64,000 nucleotides of DNA from Ensifer sesbaniae (GCF_013283665.1 NZ_JABEKU010000001.1:124001-188000), one strand, 5' to 3'. Positions 16,170 through 24,918 are shown, counted from the first letter of the stretch. Made by a program: numbers and translations. Notes: a model not told the origin generated them from the sequence alone.

Positions 16170-17792
16170 CTATGATTGCATCGTGGTATCGACGAGGGCG
16201 TCCCTCGTCGGCTCCGGAATTTCCGTCATGGTGGCTTCGGTCAGCAGCAGGACACTGGCGACCGAGACGGCATTTTCAAGCGCTACGCGGACGACCTTGG
16301 TGGGATCAATAATCCCGGCAGACATCAGATCGACATATTCCTTCCGTCCGGCGTCGAAGCCGTAGTTGCCTTCCCCCTCCATCATCTTCGCCACTACAAC
16401 GCCGCCATCAGTGGAGGAGTTTTCCGCGATCTGGCGCGCCGGAAGCTCGAGCGCGCGTTTAAGGATCTGCACCCCCGTGCGCTCGTCGCCTTCGCACGCC
16501 ACTTCCTCATCGGCGACCGCAGCCATGCATCTCAGGAGAGCGAGTCCGCCTCCTGGTAGAATACCTTCGGCAACGGCCGCTTTAGTCGCGCTGATCGCAT
16601 CATCGAGCGCCTCCTTCTTCGACTTGAGTTCCGCCTCCGTGGCCGCGCCCACCTTGATGACAGCAACTCCGCCTGAGAGCTTTGCCAGTCGCTCCTCAAG
16701 TTTCTCTCGGTCGTAGTCGCTCGTCGTCGTGGAGATTTCCCGCCTTATCTGGTCGGCGCGGCCGGCAATCGACTTCTTATCTCCCGCGCCGCCGATGATC
16801 GTCGTCGTATCCTTGGTGATGATCACTCGTTCGGCACGGCCAAGTTGTTCGGGTGTCACCGCTTCCAGCTTGATGCCCAATTCTTCGGAAATCAGCTGAC
16901 CGCCTGTGAGTATGGCTATGTCCTGAAGCAGCGCCTTTCTTCGGTCGCCGAAGCCGGGCGTCTTTACCGCGCAGTTTCGAAGCGTTCCGCGCATCTGGTT
17001 AACGATCAGAGTGGCAAGCGCTTCCGTTTCAACGTCTTCAGCGATGATCAGCAACGGCGTGCCAGATTTGGCGACGGCCTCGAGCAGGCCGACGCAGTCC
17101 TTAAGGGATGTGATCTTGCGGTCGAAAAGCAGAATGACAGGGCTCTCGAGCGCCACTTCCATCCGCTCCATGTCGGTGACGAAGTAGGGCGAAAGGTAGC
17201 CGCGATCAAACTGCATGCCTTCGAGTACATCGAGGACCGTCTCCGTTGATTTCGATTCCTCGACGCTAATGACCCCTTCGTCGCCGACTTTCTCCATCGC
17301 TTCTCCAATGAGTGTGCCGATGTGCGTGTCGTTGTGCGCCGAGATGGTTGCCACCTGCTCTTTTTCACGCTTCGAAGAGACTGGGCGCGAATTCTTTCTT
17401 AGTTCCGCGACGGCGCGCTTGAGCGCGCGATCCAGACCTCGCTTGATATCGATCGCGCTCGCGCCGGCTACGACGTTGCGCAGCCCGTCGGCGAAGATCG
17501 CATGGGCAAGAATGGTAGATGTAGTCGTTCCGTCGCCGACGATTTCGCCGGTCTTTTCCGCCGCCTGTCGTAGCATCCGCGCGCCGAGATTTTCCTCGGG
17601 ATCCTTCAGATCGAATTCCTTGGCGATCGTCACGCCGTCGTTACAGACGATCGGCGACCCCCATTTTCTCTCTATCAATACGGCCTTCGACCGAGGTCCA
17701 AGTGTGACCCGGACCGCATCGGCAAGCTGGGCCGTTCCCCTCAGGATCTTCTCGCGCGCGGCTGAGTGGAAAAGGACTTGCTTGTGCGCCAT
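16170..17792 (-). CDS. groEL: Chaperonin GroEL (60 kDa subunit) without groES
   Basis: The 540-residue protein has the GroEL signatures [11 protein letters not shown] (ATP-site Asp), [15 protein letters not shown] and [13 protein letters not shown] (catalytic Asp region follows). The C-terminus ends in a short polar tail with none of the GGM repeats of housekeeping GroEL. No groES lies upstream, and I see no CIRCE element. A FixK box 51 bp upstream replaces the usual HrcA control. The start at 17792 follows GGAGG/GGAG. It is probably co-transcribed with the zeta-family gene. It must borrow GroES from elsewhere, and may specialise in folding low-oxygen enzymes, as some rhizobial GroEL copies do for nitrogen-fixation proteins. 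Confidence 0.93.
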   Translation of the reverse strand: MAHKQVLFHSAAREKILRGTAQLADAVRVTLGPRSKAVLIERKWGSPIVCNDGVTIAKEFDLKDPEENLGARMLRQAAEKTGEIVGDGTTTSTILAHAIFADGLRNVVAGASAIDIKRGLDRALKRAVAELRKNSRPVSSKREKEQVATISAHNDTHIGTLIGEAMEKVGDEGVISVEESKSTETVLDVLEGMQFDRGYLSPYFVTDMERMEVALESPVILLFDRKITSLKDCVGLLEAVAKSGTPLLIIAEDVETEALATLIVNQMRGTLRNCAVKTPGFGDRRKALLQDIAILTGGQLISEELGIKLEAVTPEQLGRAERVIITKDTTTIIGGAGDKKSIAGRADQIRREISTTTSDYDREKLEERLAKLSGGVAVIKVGAATEAELKSKKEALDDAISATKAAVAEGILPGGGLALLRCMAAVADEEVACEGDERTGVQILKRALELPARQIAENSSTDGGVVVAKMMEGEGNYGFDAGRKEYVDLMSAGIIDPTKVVRVALENAVSVASVLLLTEATMTEIPEPTRDALVDTTMQS

Positions 17793-17843
17793 CGCTCCAA
17801 TCCTCCGATTGGCAATCTCTAGCACACACGGGGACATGCAACC

Positions 17844-17857
17844 TTGATGGGCGTCAA
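17844..17857. promoter_or_regulatory. FixK/anaerobox (TTGATGGGCGTCAA), groEL side
   Basis: This exact match is 51 bp upstream of groEL. With the box at 17888 it forms a divergent promoter pair, 30 bp apart edge to edge and 44 bp centre to centre, one box for each gene. Confidence 0.82.
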
Positions 17858-17887
17858 AGACATCCTCGGTCGCGCAACTCTGGTCCT

Positions 17888-17901
17888 TTGACGGCGGTCA
17901 A
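17888..17901. promoter_or_regulatory. FixK/anaerobox (TTGACGGCGGTCAA), usp side
   Basis: This exact match is 63 bp upstream of the usp start at 17965. A class II start would fall near 17936, with TTTGAT at 17924-17929 as a -10-like element. Confidence 0.82.
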
Positions 17902-17964
17902 GGTAACGCCGGTCGATTGGTGCTTTGATGGACCAACCGGAACACCAGAACGGGGTTCGTTGCG

Positions 17965-18771
17965 ATGATTTACAATACGATACTGGTAAACCTGAGTATG
18001 CACGAAAGTGTCGCGCGGCAGCTGAAATTTGCGCGTGACGTCGCATCGCGCTTCGAGGCAACTCTCGTCGGATTCGCCGCCGGCGACATTCGCACCATTA
18101 CGGCGCCGCCTCCAGGGGTCTTCATGGATGACGAGTTCATGCGCCTCGAAACGGTCGACATCGAGCGCCGCCTTGACTTGCTCAGAAGCGAATTTGAAGC
18201 GGAAGGGGGAGGCACCGGCACCCTACGAACAACCGTAGGCGATCCGACGAAGGAGCTTGCCGCGGCAGCACGGATGGCGGACCTCATCATTGTGAGCACA
18301 CCACAGGACGGTGGTGAGCATCTTGATCTCGGTGAGCTGATTCATTCGGCCGGCCGACCTATCCTCATCCCGAGGGACGATCTCGAGCCGCTTGTGGCGC
18401 ACAAGATCGTCGTTGCCTGGAAGGATACGCGGGAGGCGAGACGAGCGGTTGCGGATGCGATGCCATTCCTTGTTCATGCGCGTGAAGTCCTCATCGCCAC
18501 GGTCGAGGAGCACGATAGGCAGCACGCGATGGAATCGGCCAGTGACGTTGTTCGCCACCTGATCAGCCATGGGGCAAGGGCGCGCGGAGAGATCTTCAAG
18601 CGCCTAGAGCCCGGAGACGGCGAGACGCTGATCGGCATCGCCAAGCAATTCGGGGCGGATCTGGTCGTATCGGGGGCATATGGCCATACCAGACTTCGCG
18701 AATGGCTCCTGGGAGGGGTTACTCGCACACTGCTTGGTGCGGGGCCTCTCAATCGGTTGATGTCATCCTGA
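17965..18771 (+). CDS. Universal stress protein with two tandem Usp domains
   Basis: The 268-residue protein has two Usp halves. The second carries VVSGAYGHTRLREWLLGGVTRTLL, close to the ATP-binding glycine loop. It starts with MIYNTILVNLSMHES and is divergent from groEL, with its own FixK box. The kinase-like gene at 18832 follows after 60 bp on the same strand and is probably co-transcribed. Usp proteins bind nucleotides and aid survival in growth arrest; the specific role is unknown. Confidence 0.88.
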   Translation: MIYNTILVNLSMHESVARQLKFARDVASRFEATLVGFAAGDIRTITAPPPGVFMDDEFMRLETVDIERRLDLLRSEFEAEGGGTGTLRTTVGDPTKELAAAARMADLIIVSTPQDGGEHLDLGELIHSAGRPILIPRDDLEPLVAHKIVVAWKDTREARRAVADAMPFLVHAREVLIATVEEHDRQHAMESASDVVRHLISHGARARGEIFKRLEPGDGETLIGIAKQFGADLVVSGAYGHTRLREWLLGGVTRTLLGAGPLNRLMSS

Positions 18772-18831
18772 TCCGCAAGGCATGTGCCCTGGCCTGGATC
18801 CTTATCGGAAAGGCGGCAAAGAGGGGGATCG

Positions 18832-19839
18832 ATGGCGGCGCTTGACGCAAAACTTCGCTTTCTCAGCGATCCGGCATCATACCCCGAGCCACCAGCCAGG
18901 ATTGAGGCGAAGGAAACCCACATGTCCTGGGTCTTCGTCGCCGACGACTGGGCGCTGAAACTGAAGAAGCCGGTCAAACGGTCCTACCTGGATTTCAGCA
19001 CGGTCGAAGCACGCCAGTTCTTCTGCGGCGAAGAGGTTCGCCTCAACCGCCAACTGGCGCGAGAGACGTACCGCGCCGTCAAGCCACTCTACTGCGACGA
19101 CAAGGGGGCGTTGACCTTTGAACCTTCGGCGCGCGTCGTCGACTGGCTCGTCGAGATGCGAAGACTTCCTGCAGACGACATGCTGGACGCGCGCATCAAA
19201 GCTAACCGGGTCGCGCCTGCGGACCTTGTCGATATCGCAGAGCGCCTTGCGCACTTCTATCTCGCCCGCCCGTCCGAGCCTTCCGACGGACCGGTTTACA
19301 TACATCATCTATTGCAAGAGCATGAGGTCAATCGAGTCACGTTGCTGCACCCCGAATTCGATCTGGCGGCGTCAGGCGCCGCTATGCTGCTCGATGGGAT
19401 CGGCCGAGGGTTGCGCGACATGCGTGGTACGATCGAGGCGCGGATCAAGAGAGGAAAGATCGTGGAAGGCCATGGTGACTTGCGTCCGGAGCACATATGC
19501 CTGATCAGCCCCCCGCAAATCATCGATTGCCTCGAATTCAACCGTTCGATGCGGATCATCGATCCCTACGACGAGATGAACTATCTGGCACTCGAATGCG
19601 AGGTTCTCGGGGCAGGCTGGATTGGGCCGCTGCTTCTTTCAACTTTGGACAGGATGCTTGGTGATCGTCCGGACGATCGTTTGTTGGCTCTATACAGCGG
19701 ATTTCGTGCCCTGCTTCGGGCACGACTTTGCCTTGTTCACCTCCTCGAACACCCGGTGCGCCAAGCGGAGAAATGGCGACCACTGGCACTCGCCTACTTG
19801 GCGGCGGCCAGAAAACATATGTCAATCATCATCGCCTGA
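18832..19839 (+). CDS. Aminoglycoside phosphotransferase-like kinase, stand-alone APH half
   Basis: The 335-residue protein carries the APH-fold catalytic motif HGDLRPEHICLI and the metal-binding segment IDCLEFN, with an N-terminal region (WVFVADDWALKLKKP, YLDFSTVEAR) very like the first half of the larger kinase encoded at 22637. It lacks the C-terminal P-loop domain of that paralog. The start at 18832 has GAGGGGG. The 3' end overlaps the convergent prs gene by 18 bases. The substrate is unknown; antibiotic resistance is unlikely given the family (Usp-linked APH proteins). Confidence 0.78.
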   Translation: MAALDAKLRFLSDPASYPEPPARIEAKETHMSWVFVADDWALKLKKPVKRSYLDFSTVEARQFFCGEEVRLNRQLARETYRAVKPLYCDDKGALTFEPSARVVDWLVEMRRLPADDMLDARIKANRVAPADLVDIAERLAHFYLARPSEPSDGPVYIHHLLQEHEVNRVTLLHPEFDLAASGAAMLLDGIGRGLRDMRGTIEARIKRGKIVEGHGDLRPEHICLISPPQIIDCLEFNRSMRIIDPYDEMNYLALECEVLGAGWIGPLLLSTLDRMLGDRPDDRLLALYSGFRALLRARLCLVHLLEHPVRQAEKWRPLALAYLAAARKHMSIIIA

Positions 19840-20799
19840 AAGTGCGGCAATGGAGCCGCCCGAATGCAGCCGGCGAATGGCTTCGCCAAAAAGCGGTGCG
19901 CTTGGAATGATTTCGACGCAGGAGCGCAGGATGTCTTCCGACACATGGAAGGGGGAAGCGGAGTCTGTCACGATCGTGCGATCGATCGCAGGATGGGCAA
20001 GAACCGCTTCTACACCTCGGTCAAATAAACCATGCGCGGCGAGCACGTATACCGTCTTTGCCCCCCGCTCCCGACAAGCTTCCGCTGCCCGCAGCATGGT
20101 CCCACCAGTGCCGATCATGTCGTCCACGACGAAGACGACGGCATCTTGCACGTCGCCCGCGAAGAGATGGCCGGAAACGACTCCGCGGCTGCGGCGCTTT
20201 TCCATGATCCCGAGTTGTGCCTCGTTGCCGGATAGGAGCTCGTAGGATTCCTTCAAGAGCTGTGCCCGCTTGATGCCGCCTGCGTCAGGGGAGAAAATCA
20301 AGACCGGCTCGCTTCCGGCCAGGCGGGCAATGGTCTCGCTGAACAGACGCCGGGTGTTCAGGTGAACGGTACAGCAACGAAAGGCGTTCTGAAACGCCGA
20401 AAGGTTGTGTACGTCGAGCGTCACCACTGTGTTGACCCCCACCGCTTCGAACAGTTGCGCCACATAGCGCGTCGTCACCGGGTCGCGCGCTTTGGTTTGT
20501 CGATCTTTGCGCGAGTAAGCGAGATAGGGAGTGACGACGGTCACCCGCGAAGCGCCGTTTTCTCGGCACGTGGCGGCAAAGAACAATAGTTTGCAAAGCT
20601 TGTCATTGGCCGATTCATCTGGGGCACCGTTCAGAGTGTGGATGAGGTAGACGTCCTCACCGCGCACGCTGACGAGTGGGCGCGCCTTGTGCTCGCCGCC
20701 TTCGAAGTCGCGCTCCTCATGCTCGGCCAATGCGACCCCAACATGGTCGGCTATGGTCCGTCCGAGCGCTTTCGTTCCGTTCAGTGCAAAAATCCGCAT
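19822..20799 (-). CDS. prs: Ribose-phosphate pyrophosphokinase (PRPP synthetase)
   Basis: The 325-residue protein shows the ATP loop YSRKDRQTKARDPVT, the ribose-phosphate loop VVDDMIGTGGTM and an NxEH-like early region, and should make PRPP from ribose-5-phosphate and ATP. It is diverged from the housekeeping form (for example FEGGEHKARPLVSVRGEDV). No Shine-Dalgarno sequence precedes the ATG, and the FixK box at 20834-20847 places the predicted class II transcript start at or within about three bases of the ATG, so the mRNA may be leaderless. It follows the helix-hairpin-helix gene on the same strand. PRPP supply for nucleotide or NAD salvage in hypoxia is an inference. Confidence 0.9.
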   Translation of the reverse strand: MRIFALNGTKALGRTIADHVGVALAEHEERDFEGGEHKARPLVSVRGEDVYLIHTLNGAPDESANDKLCKLLFFAATCRENGASRVTVVTPYLAYSRKDRQTKARDPVTTRYVAQLFEAVGVNTVVTLDVHNLSAFQNAFRCCTVHLNTRRLFSETIARLAGSEPVLIFSPDAGGIKRAQLLKESYELLSGNEAQLGIMEKRRSRGVVSGHLFAGDVQDAVVFVVDDMIGTGGTMLRAAEACRERGAKTVYVLAAHGLFDRGVEAVLAHPAIDRTIVTDSASPFHVSEDILRSCVEIIPSAPLFGEAIRRLHSGGSIAALSGDDD

Positions 20800-20833
20800 G
20801 TTTCTAGCATCGTACGAAAGCGGCTACGGTTCC

Positions 20834-20847
20834 TTGACGGCGATCAA
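20834..20847. promoter_or_regulatory. FixK/anaerobox (TTGACGGCGATCAA)
   Basis: This exact match is only 34 bp upstream of the prs ATG. Minus-strand TACGAT at 20814-20809 is a plausible -10. The geometry puts the start site on or next to the ATG. Confidence 0.8.
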
Positions 20848-20880
20848 GATCGACAGGCGCAATGACGGGCCATGGGGTGA

Positions 20881-21786
20881 TCATCGACGGAATGCTATCG
20901 CCTCCTGCGAGGCGAGCGTTTGCCCGACCTGGTTACTCCGAACCACGCGTTTTCCCGCCGTTGGGCCACGCGTTTCGGAGATCACGACGCTTCGACCCTC
21001 CGGTTCACCATCGCGCTGGTGATAGATGACGACCCAATCTCGTGTCTTACCGAGCTCATGAGCGCGTTGGCTATTGGAAAAGAGTACCGTGAAAAGCCAT
21101 TCACCCTTGCTCATGTGCATGATCGGAAGCCAGGCCTCGTGCGTCGGATTGAAGCGTCTGGGGGCAATCGTGCGGAGCTCACCCGAAGCCGCCTTTGCGC
21201 GATATATGCGATCGACCGCCAGAAGGACCCTGGCTGGTGGTTGGCTCGGTTGTTTCCATGTGCGCGCTGCCGGCCACCGGCCCAAGCGCTCCCTCAGCGC
21301 TGTAGATATCATTTTCTTTCGCCTCGGGCCGATACCCCTTACGGCGAGTTCGCCGGAAAATACAGCCTGCTCTAGGTCCTCGAAAGTCTCAAGTCGGCCA
21401 TCTTCGGCGAGCAGGCCCGCTAGCCGCTTTCCGATTCCGGGAATAGTGCGAAAGAGGACCTCCGGAGTGAGTTCGCCGCGCAGCCTTTCCAGTTGGGGCC
21501 AGCGGCCTCCCGCCACCATTTGAGCGAGGGCGCCGGCAATGGCCTGACCGATTGCCGGCAGGGCTTCGAGGCCCTCGCGTCCCTCGTCGGCCAATATGGT
21601 GGCAACCGGACGATCCAGCGCGGCGACAACGTCGGAAGCACGGCGATAGGCTCGCGATCGGAAACGGTCGTCCCCGTGTTCGTCGAGAAGATCGGCATAG
21701 TCACGCAGCTTTTCGGCAATCGCCAGGTTTTCAGCAAACGTCTGTCCCTGGGCGTGAGTCGGTTGTTGAATGATTTTGTTTTCCAT
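20881..21786 (-). CDS. PolX-like helix-hairpin-helix protein lacking the polymerase domain
   Basis: The 301-residue protein begins like bacterial family X DNA polymerases: an 8-kDa-like domain (AEKLRDYADLLDEHGDDRFRSRAYRRA), then helix-hairpin-helix motifs (ALPAIGQAIAGAL, TIPGIGKRLAGLLAE, AVRGIGPRRKKMI). The palm domain and PHP exonuclease are absent. The C-terminal part (about 180-301; LPIMHMSKGEWLFTVLFSNSQRAHELGK) is unrelated to PolX. It probably binds DNA at gaps or branched structures. The start has GGGAG. It lies upstream of prs on the same strand. Confidence 0.72.
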   Translation of the reverse strand: MENKIIQQPTHAQGQTFAENLAIAEKLRDYADLLDEHGDDRFRSRAYRRASDVVAALDRPVATILADEGREGLEALPAIGQAIAGALAQMVAGGRWPQLERLRGELTPEVLFRTIPGIGKRLAGLLAEDGRLETFEDLEQAVFSGELAVRGIGPRRKKMISTALRERLGRWPAARTWKQPSQPPARVLLAVDRIYRAKAASGELRTIAPRRFNPTHEAWLPIMHMSKGEWLFTVLFSNSQRAHELGKTRDWVVIYHQRDGEPEGRSVVISETRGPTAGKRVVRSNQVGQTLASQEAIAFRR

Positions 21787-21864
21787 GGACCTTGCTCCCA
21801 AGCGCAAGCCATACTTTCATCAGGGATTCCGATAGATTGACCCGTGAGAGCGAGCCTGGAGTGG

Positions 21865-22284
21865 CTAAAGGTGACCTTTCTCATAGTCCTGACAGGACTC
21901 GCCGAACTGGGACATCGCCTCCTCCAGGTAATCCGCTAGCAGCGGCGTGCCGAGGAGGTAGGCGGCGGTGCGCTCATTGTGGGCTTCAGCCGCATCGGCG
22001 CGGATACTCTCCCAGTCATCCACGTTGCCGTCACCACGGCCCAGCCAGCACAGGGCAACGAGGTCTATCTGCTCGTCCTCGTTCATGTCAGAGATGATGC
22101 TCGCCAGTTCGGACTCGACGGGGTCGTCGGGCTGATCCTCGAGAACGGAGATCATGCTGTCGTCGGTGGCGTTCGATGCGGGATTGAGCTCCGAGGCGAC
22201 ATCCTTGACGTCGAACTCGCGTGCCTTGACGATGAGATAGCAGACGGTCTCCGGCGCGAGGGATAAGTTCCAGGTTCCACTCAT
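21865..22284 (-). CDS. DUF3775 family protein
   Basis: The 139-residue acidic protein starts MSGTWNLSLAPETVCYLI with a GGAG site. It shows the DUF3775 pattern (VKAREFDVKD, EDEQIDLVALCWLGRGD, HNERTAAYLLGTPLLADYLEEAMSQFG). The family function is unknown. The start at 22284 is chosen over a much longer frame that would pass through both FixK boxes. It is divergent from the APH/AAA kinase gene, and the box at 22429-22442 could drive it with a leader of about 110 bases. Confidence 0.75.
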   Translation of the reverse strand: MSGTWNLSLAPETVCYLIVKAREFDVKDVASELNPASNATDDSMISVLEDQPDDPVESELASIISDMNEDEQIDLVALCWLGRGDGNVDDWESIRADAAEAHNERTAAYLLGTPLLADYLEEAMSQFGESCQDYEKGHL

Positions 22285-22428
22285 CTGTCTTCTCCAACTA
22301 GCAATTTCAGATCGTTCAGATGCCAGAGCGCCACGCCAGCAATCGGGACGCGCGCAGTGACCGGCGGCGTAGGGTTGACCCTGCGGCGCCAACCACACTG
22401 AATCTGATCGCAAATTTGGATTTGCGCT

Positions 22429-22442
22429 TTGATGCGTGTCAA
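22429..22442. promoter_or_regulatory. FixK/anaerobox (TTGATGCGTGTCAA)
   Basis: This exact match lies in the divergent promoter region between the DUF3775 and APH/AAA genes, nearer to DUF3775 (144 bp from its start). Confidence 0.78.
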
Positions 22443-22498
22443 ACGGGCGAATCGTCACGGAAAGTGCCGTCGGACGCCACGAAATCACCGGCACACCA

Positions 22499-22512
22499 TT
22501 GATCCGCATCAA
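22499..22512. promoter_or_regulatory. FixK/anaerobox (TTGATCCGCATCAA)
   Basis: This exact match, with perfect TTGAT/ATCAA arms, is 124 bp upstream of the APH/AAA start at 22637 and implies a leader of roughly 90 bases. It is the second box of the divergent pair, 70 bp centre to centre from the first. Confidence 0.8.
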
Positions 22513-22636
22513 CGAAATACTGTCGCGTGCGTTCCATCATTGCCGGGCCAGCACTTCTGCCCCGGTCCTGCGCCTCGTTCGAGGCCGGAGGCTGGCACCG
22601 GGGCGTCGAGATTCGCAATCCAAGCGAGGCAAATGC

Positions 22637-24157
22637 ATGCTCGTCCAAGACCAGACTGCTACAGTGACATTTCTAAGCGACCGGAAAACGCATGGATGCG
22701 AGAGGGTCGAGCATATCCAAACTCACATCTCCGAGATATTCCTCGCCGGCAATCGAGCCTTCAAGATGAAGCGCGCGGTGAAGCTTCCCTATGTGGACTT
22801 TTCGACGCCGGAGCTACGGCTGAGAGCCTGCGAAAAGGAGGTCGAGCTGAACAAGGCGACTGCGCCTGGCCTGTACCTCGGCGTCCGGCGGATCGCGCGC
22901 GACAAGGACGGGCAACTGGCCTTCGGTGAGAGTGAGCTTGTCGATGCGGTCGTCGAGATGGTCCGTTTCGACCAGGGCGCACTGTTGGATCGCATGGCGG
23001 TCGAAGGCCGGCTCGATGCGACACTGATGACGAAGGCGGCGCGCATGATTGCGAGCTACCACCACTCGGCCCCCGTCATTCATCAGGGTTCGGGATCGGC
23101 AAACATTGCGGGGGTTCTCGCCATCAATGCCGCCGGCTTTGCGACGAGCCGGGTTTTCGGCGATGTCGAACTTACAGAGATTACGCGCCGCTTCGAGCAA
23201 ACGCTCGCCCAGTTCAAGGGTCTCGTCGATACCCGCGAGGCGGCCGGCAAGGTTCGGCGATGCCATGGCGATTTGCACTTGCGCAACATCTGCCTCCTCG
23301 ACGGTGAACCCCGATTGTTCGATTGCATCGAGTTCAACGATCAGATTGCCACTGTCGACACGCTCTATGACCTGGCGTTTCTGCTGATGGACCTCTGGCA
23401 CCGTGGTTTCCCTGAACTCGCCAATCTGGTCATGAACCGGTATCTCGACCAAGCCGATGACGAGGACGGTTTCGTGCTTCTGCCATTCTTCATGGCCATA
23501 AGGGCCGCCGTCAGGGCCCATGTCATTGCCACCCAGGTTGCCGAAGGTGGAAGCCGCCCGGAGCAACTTGTCGCCGAGGCGCGATCCTACTTTCAGCTCG
23601 CCCGCTCGCTGCTCGCCGCGGTTCCCGCGCGCCTGATCGTGATCGGCGGATTCAGCGGCTCCGGCAAGACGACCGTGGCAGATGCGCTGGCTGCGTGGCT
23701 CGGCGCCCCTCCTGGCGCTCGCATCATTGAAAGCGACCGCATCAGGAAGGCGCTGCATGGGGTTCCGGCCGAGGTACACCTCGGTGCAGATGCCTATCGT
23801 TCATGCGTATCCGATACCGTCTATTCCGAGATGGCCCGCCGCAGCCTGGCTCTATTGAAGGCCGGGGGATCTGTTGTCGCGGATGCGGTGTTCGACCGGT
23901 TGGCCAACCGCCAGCTCATCGAGGGTGCCGCCAAGAGCGCGGGAGTCCAATGCAAAGCCGTCTGGTTGGATGCTGGCACGTCCATCTTGCGAAAGCGCGT
24001 TGCCAATAGAGATGGGGGGCCTTCCGATGCGGACCTGAGCGTCCTGGCACGGCAGATTTCCGGTGAGAGGGAGGGGCTTACTTGGCGCATGATCAATGCA
24101 GAGCAGGGGGTTGACAAAATCGTTCAAGAGATCCTCGAAACTGAAAAGGCTGCATGA
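22637..24157 (+). CDS. Bifunctional APH-like kinase/AAA P-loop kinase
   Basis: The 506-residue protein joins an aminoglycoside phosphotransferase-like domain (about 25-320; catalytic HGDLHLRNICLL, then FDCIEFNDQ) to a C-terminal P-loop kinase domain (about 335-500; Walker A IVIGGFSGSGKTT, then ESDRIRKAL). This fusion is found in Proteobacteria and is often next to usp genes; its substrate is not known. The start MLVQDQTATV follows a GCGAGGC site, and a longer frame through the FixK boxes is rejected. Its first half is a paralog of the protein encoded at 18832. Confidence 0.82.
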   Translation: MLVQDQTATVTFLSDRKTHGCERVEHIQTHISEIFLAGNRAFKMKRAVKLPYVDFSTPELRLRACEKEVELNKATAPGLYLGVRRIARDKDGQLAFGESELVDAVVEMVRFDQGALLDRMAVEGRLDATLMTKAARMIASYHHSAPVIHQGSGSANIAGVLAINAAGFATSRVFGDVELTEITRRFEQTLAQFKGLVDTREAAGKVRRCHGDLHLRNICLLDGEPRLFDCIEFNDQIATVDTLYDLAFLLMDLWHRGFPELANLVMNRYLDQADDEDGFVLLPFFMAIRAAVRAHVIATQVAEGGSRPEQLVAEARSYFQLARSLLAAVPARLIVIGGFSGSGKTTVADALAAWLGAPPGARIIESDRIRKALHGVPAEVHLGADAYRSCVSDTVYSEMARRSLALLKAGGSVVADAVFDRLANRQLIEGAAKSAGVQCKAVWLDAGTSILRKRVANRDGGPSDADLSVLARQISGEREGLTWRMINAEQGVDKIVQEILETEKAA

Positions 24158-24240
24158 GCGTCAACACAAATTTCGCGACCGCCTCGGTCGGGCGTCGGAC
24201 GACGGGGAAAGTGAGCGGAAAGGATGAGATAGTCCGGCAC

Positions 24241-24747
24241 TTAAGCGCGTCTACGATTAGGTACCCTAAAGCACGACGTCGCATTCGTTGGAATAAACTT
24301 TCCTTTTGCCAGAACCCGGTTTGAATAACGTGGATTTCCAGTAACCTCAGGTCCAAGCCAATCTGGCAACGGGGGAGTATCGTTGCCACCGTCGAGTTCA
24401 ACTTCCGCAACTACGAGGCCACGATGGTGGCCGGAATAGACATCAACTTCCCAGACGTAACCCTGATGTTCCACCTCAAAACGTGTTTTTTGGAGGACAC
24501 CTCGCGCGTGCTCGAACATTTCCTTCGCGTCCGTATAGGGAATTTCGTATTCGTACTCTTCGCGTCGATTGCGACCGGTTCGGATCTTGACTGTCAACGT
24601 GGCGCGACAGCCATCTATCGTCCGGATGCGTACGGTTTCGCCCTTCGTCGCCACGAGATATGCTTGCTGCAGGACGGAACCTTCAGAGGCATGCTGTCGC
24701 CAGCGATCGTCAATGACCAAAAATTTTCTCTCTATCTCTGCCGCCAT
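24241..24747 (-). CDS. CYTH-domain protein (inorganic triphosphatase/adenylate-cyclase-like fold)
   Basis: The 168-residue protein starts with the diagnostic AAEIERKFLV (ExExK) motif and has alternating charged strands (ETVRIRTIDG, ATLTVKIRTG, REEYEYEIPY, VVAEVELDGG) that line the CYTH triphosphate tunnel. Single-domain bacterial members usually hydrolyse inorganic triphosphate using magnesium. The start has a GAGGCAG site. It converges on the APH/AAA kinase gene (83 bp gap), and the FixK box at 24905 is 157 bp upstream. Its substrate in this cell is unknown. Confidence 0.85.
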   Translation of the reverse strand: MAAEIERKFLVIDDRWRQHASEGSVLQQAYLVATKGETVRIRTIDGCRATLTVKIRTGRNRREEYEYEIPYTDAKEMFEHARGVLQKTRFEVEHQGYVWEVDVYSGHHRGLVVAEVELDGGNDTPPLPDWLGPEVTGNPRYSNRVLAKGKFIPTNATSCFRVPNRRRA

Positions 24748-24904
24748 ATCTGCCTCACTGACTGCGCCAGATGGACAACCGCCAACCCTGAGCCGGGTTG
24801 TCGTGAACGCTGTTCGAGAACAATTCGATGACCATTTGACCGCCATCCTTGTTCATTGCGAGCCTCGGCCGTTGTTACTATGCCTGCGTCGCTGCTCGCT
24901 TAAA

Positions 24905-24918
24905 TTGATCCGCGTCAA
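24905..24918. promoter_or_regulatory. FixK/anaerobox (TTGATCCGCGTCAA)
   Basis: This exact match lies between the CYTH gene (minus) and the MscS-like fragment (plus). It could act in either direction. Confidence 0.78.

Noticed and set aside
17793-17964. CIRCE/HrcA operator in front of groEL
   Set aside because: No TTAGCACTC-N9-GAGTGCTAA-like repeat is present; the only dyads are the two FixK boxes.
22436-22636. Longer N-terminus for the APH/AAA kinase
   Set aside because: It begins inside one FixK box and crosses the other. The ATG at 22637 gives a normal kinase N-terminus.
18832-24157. APH-like genes as aminoglycoside resistance determinants
   Set aside because: Sequence context (usp, FixK boxes, P-loop fusion) and the N-terminal KLKKP/KMKRA region fit the stress-linked APH-like family, not known resistance enzymes.
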